From positions 1 to 64,000 of the forward strand of contig NW_027331364.1 in the NCBI RefSeq assembly GCF_022965805.1: a stretch of 64,000 bases of DNA, in the 5' to 3' direction. This document shows, piece after piece, positions 61,424-64,000 of this stretch; the stretch's first letter is position 1, and each line of letters starts with the position of its first letter. The notes under the pieces are model-generated. The model had not been told where the DNA came from, ran no database searches, and was given only the letters and a program-made list of their open reading frames with translations. Both the position numbers and the translations under genes were made by a program. Source of the DNA: Primulina eburnea. Its lineage: Eukaryota > Streptophyta > Magnoliopsida > Lamiales > Gesneriaceae.

Positions 61424-62283
61424 ATGTCTTGGATTCGCAATCCGATATCCGTAATACTCGACAAACACATATTAACTGGACCTAATTACCTCACTTGGTT
61501 AAGAAACCTAAAAATCGTCTTGAATTCGGAAAGGGTAGCATATACACTGACTGAGTCGCCCCCTGTTGAGGCTCCGACTGACTGCACTCCTGAGGAATTG
61601 CAGGCTTACAAGGAATGGTGTGACCATGACTTGATAGCAAGGTGTTATATGCTGACTTCTATGAAAGATGAGCTGCAGAGGCGTTTTGAGGATGCAAAGA
61701 GTGCTGCTGACATTCATTTGCATCTCAAGGAGCTCTTTGGTGAGCAGACACGACCTCTTAGGCATGCTACCGTCAAGGAACTGATCACTTTGCGCATGTG
61801 AGATGGCGCCTCAGTCCATGAGCATGGCCTCAAGTTGATTGGGCTCGTGGACAAGCTCGTTGGCATGGATCTGATCTTGCCTTCGGAGTTGACCACCGAC
61901 GTGTTGCTGTTATCATTGCCTAGCACATTTGATCCTTTTGTGGTGAACTTCAACATGAACAAGATGGAGCCGACCCTTGAGGAGTTGGTGAATATGCTTG
62001 TTACGTTTGAATCAACCATCAAGAAAGAGAAGTTGGTTCTTTATCTGGGTTGTTCATCTGGTACGAAGATTGATCCACATGGGAAAGGAAAGAAGCGTTC
62101 TTTCCAACGTCCCAAGAAGAACGTGCCCTTGTTGAGGCAATCTCCGAATCCCGTTGTGGCAGCCACACCAGTTAAGGCTGACAAGACTAGTGATGTTTGT
62201 CATCACTGCAAGAAGCCTGGACATTGGAGGCGAAATTGCAAGGAATAGCTGGCCCATAAGAGTTCTGGAAACGGTATGTTCTA
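61424..62283 (+). pseudogene. Copia gag, interrupted
   Basis: ATG at 61424 (MSWIRNP, Ser to Trp against P2). It has the same TGA at 61799 as P2, an extra TAG at 62246-62248 just after the zinc knuckle CHHCKKPGHWRRNC, and the shared TAA after GMF at about 62282. Confidence 0.85.
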
Positions 62284-64000
62284 AATTGAAGTAAACATTT
62301 CAATTAACTCTACTTCTTGGGTATTAGATACCGGTTATGGTTCACATCTGTGTAATGATTTACAGGTGTTGGGAAGAAGTAGGAAGCTTAGGGAAGGTGT
62401 GACCTTCTTAAGGATGGGCAATGGGGCAAGAGTTGCTGCCAAGGCTGTTGAAGATGTTTACTTATTGTTGAACAATAGTTTTAAGTTAATCTAATGAGAT
62501 GTTTTGTTTGTTCCTAATTTTGTGAAAAACATTGTTTCCATTTATATGTTGATACAAATGGATATTCTTGTTTATTTTGCAAAGGTGTTTGCAACATTTA
62601 CATGAATGAATGTTTGATTGGTACAGGAGAACTTGAAAACGATCTCTAAAACTTAAAATTGAAAGATATTCCACTAAGTGTCCATTCAAAGGCAGACACC
62701 ATATGAGATATGGATGGGTAAGCCTCCCAAATATACTTGTCTTAGAATATGGGGGTGCCCTGCTTATGTAAAGCAGGTAGTGGGAGATAAATTGGATAGT
62801 CGATCCATTTTATGTTTCTTTGTGGGATATCCAAGGAATTCAGTTGGATATCATTTCTATCATCCCCAAGAAACAAAGGTGTTTGTTTCTAGGAATGCAA
62901 ACTTTTTGGAAAAGGAATTTCTATTGGATACAAAAGGGGAGATGATAGAACTTGAAGAGGTTCGAGAGACACCCACAATTATATAGCCCACACCCGAAGA
63001 GCCAAGAGAGAAGATACAAGCTCCTAGAAGATCCGAGAGAGTCTCGAGACCACCTATGAGGTAAGGTCTGCTTCTTGAAGAGGGCCATGATGAGCCTATC
63101 CATGGAGGTGATCCAAGGACCTTCAAGGAAGCATTATCTGATGCCGATTCATCCAAAGTGGCTTGAATCAATGGAATCTGAGATTAATTCCATGCATTCG
63201 AACCAAGTGTGGAATCTCGTGGATCCACATGAGGGAATTGTTCCCATAGGGTGTAAATGGATTTACAAGAGGAAACTTGGGGCGGATGGGAAGGTATTGA
63301 CCTTCAAGGCGCGATTGGTGGCAAAATGATATACTCAAAGACAATGAGTTGACTTTGAGGAAACCTTTTCACCAGTTGCAATGTTCAAGTCTATAAGGAT
63401 ATTTCTAGCCATATCTGCATGGTATGACTATGAAATATGGCAGATGGATGTCAAGACAGCCTTTCTTAATGGGGATATTAAGGAAGAGATTTACATGTCT
63501 CAAACCTGGAGGTTTTACATCTATCGGAAGTGAGCATATGGAATGCAAACTTCAAAGATCTATTTATGGTCTAAAGCAGGCATCTAGGAGTTGGAACCTC
63601 AGATTCGATAGTACAATCAAAGAGTTTAGTTTTGCTAAGAATCATGAGGAACCCTGTGTGTATAAGAAGGTCAGTGGGAGTGTTGTGACATTCCCGGTGT
63701 TTTATGTTGATGACATTCTAATCATTGGGAATGATGTAGGAATGTCGCAATCAACTAAAAAATGGTTAGCAAATAAGTTCTCGATACAGGACTTGGGTGA
63801 AGCATCTTTTGTATTGGGAATACAGATCTATAGAGATAGATCAAGAAGATTGCTTGGTCTCACCTAGTCCACATACATTGATACCATCGTGAATCGGTTC
63901 TCGATGGATGAGTCCAAGAGAGGACATCTACCGATGTGTCATGGCGTGTCCCTATCCAAGTCTATGTCTCCCAAGACTGATGCAGAAATAGCGGCGATGA
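62284..64000 (+). pseudogene. Copia protease-RT remnant with integrase deleted
   Basis: Same structure as 15785-17700: protease DTGYGSHLC, integrase deletion before [14 protein letters not shown] (62678-62986 open), and RT in pieces (63075-63329, 63424-63867). RT retains YVDDILI, unlike P2's YFDD. A new TAG near 63865 ends the last piece. Confidence 0.83.

Larger units (their letters stand above)
58417..64000 (+). mobile_element. Plus-strand copia, duplicate of P2, running off the window
   Basis: Truncated LTR, PBS, leader, gag and pol in the same order and with the same lesions as 11930-18000. The 3' end lies outside the window. Confidence 0.87.

Overview
The window is plant nuclear heterochromatin made almost entirely of nested LTR retrotransposons. 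I find no ordinary host gene, tRNA, intact rRNA gene or CRISPR array. The lineages (Angela/BARE-type Ty1-copia, Tekay/Del-type and Athila-type Ty3-gypsy, a Cassandra TRIM carrying 5S rRNA sequence, and tRNA-derived SINEs) point to an angiosperm, probably a eudicot. The species cannot be named from this sequence.

Layout. 1-8545: minus-strand copia material, made of two partial internal regions joined head to tail behind one LTR (6467-8545) inserted in an Athila-type gag. 8546-11919: the Athila-type gag on the minus strand, split by a solo copia LTR (9266-11410) with a GGCTG target duplication. 11930-20349: a plus-strand copia with a truncated 5' LTR, damaged gag-pol and a 3' LTR of another LTR subfamily. 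20350-24126: a second copy of the Athila gag start and LTR, invaded by a Cassandra fragment, a gypsy LTR fragment and three SINE pieces, two of which form a fold-back of about 200 bp per arm. 24127-31972: stacked LTR pieces and a gypsy integrase C-terminus.

31973-48846 is a minus-strand Tekay-type gypsy whose integrase is split by a nearly complete minus-strand copia (35152-45036, 5-bp duplication TGTCT, paired LTRs of 2055 and 2056 bp). The gypsy 5' LTR is cut off at about 48846, where a near-copy of 9718-18000 begins and runs to the window end. Within that second copy sits a young plus-strand gypsy (50737-58090, duplication CCTGC) that is absent from the first copy, so the empty site is present in the same window.

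How the parts work. The 50737-58090 element has near-identical LTRs, PBS, PPT and one open gag frame, but a decayed pol. It was therefore probably mobilised in trans by a relative such as the 31973-48846 family. The copia copies share inherited lesions (a stop after gag, an RNase H frameshift), which also suggests trans-mobilisation. Most non-coding space is LTR or 5' leader, and it carries recurring structure: GC-rich inverted-motif modules upstream of TATA tracts, a covarying LTR hairpin that ends in a PBS-like sequence, and a fourfold box in the copia leader.
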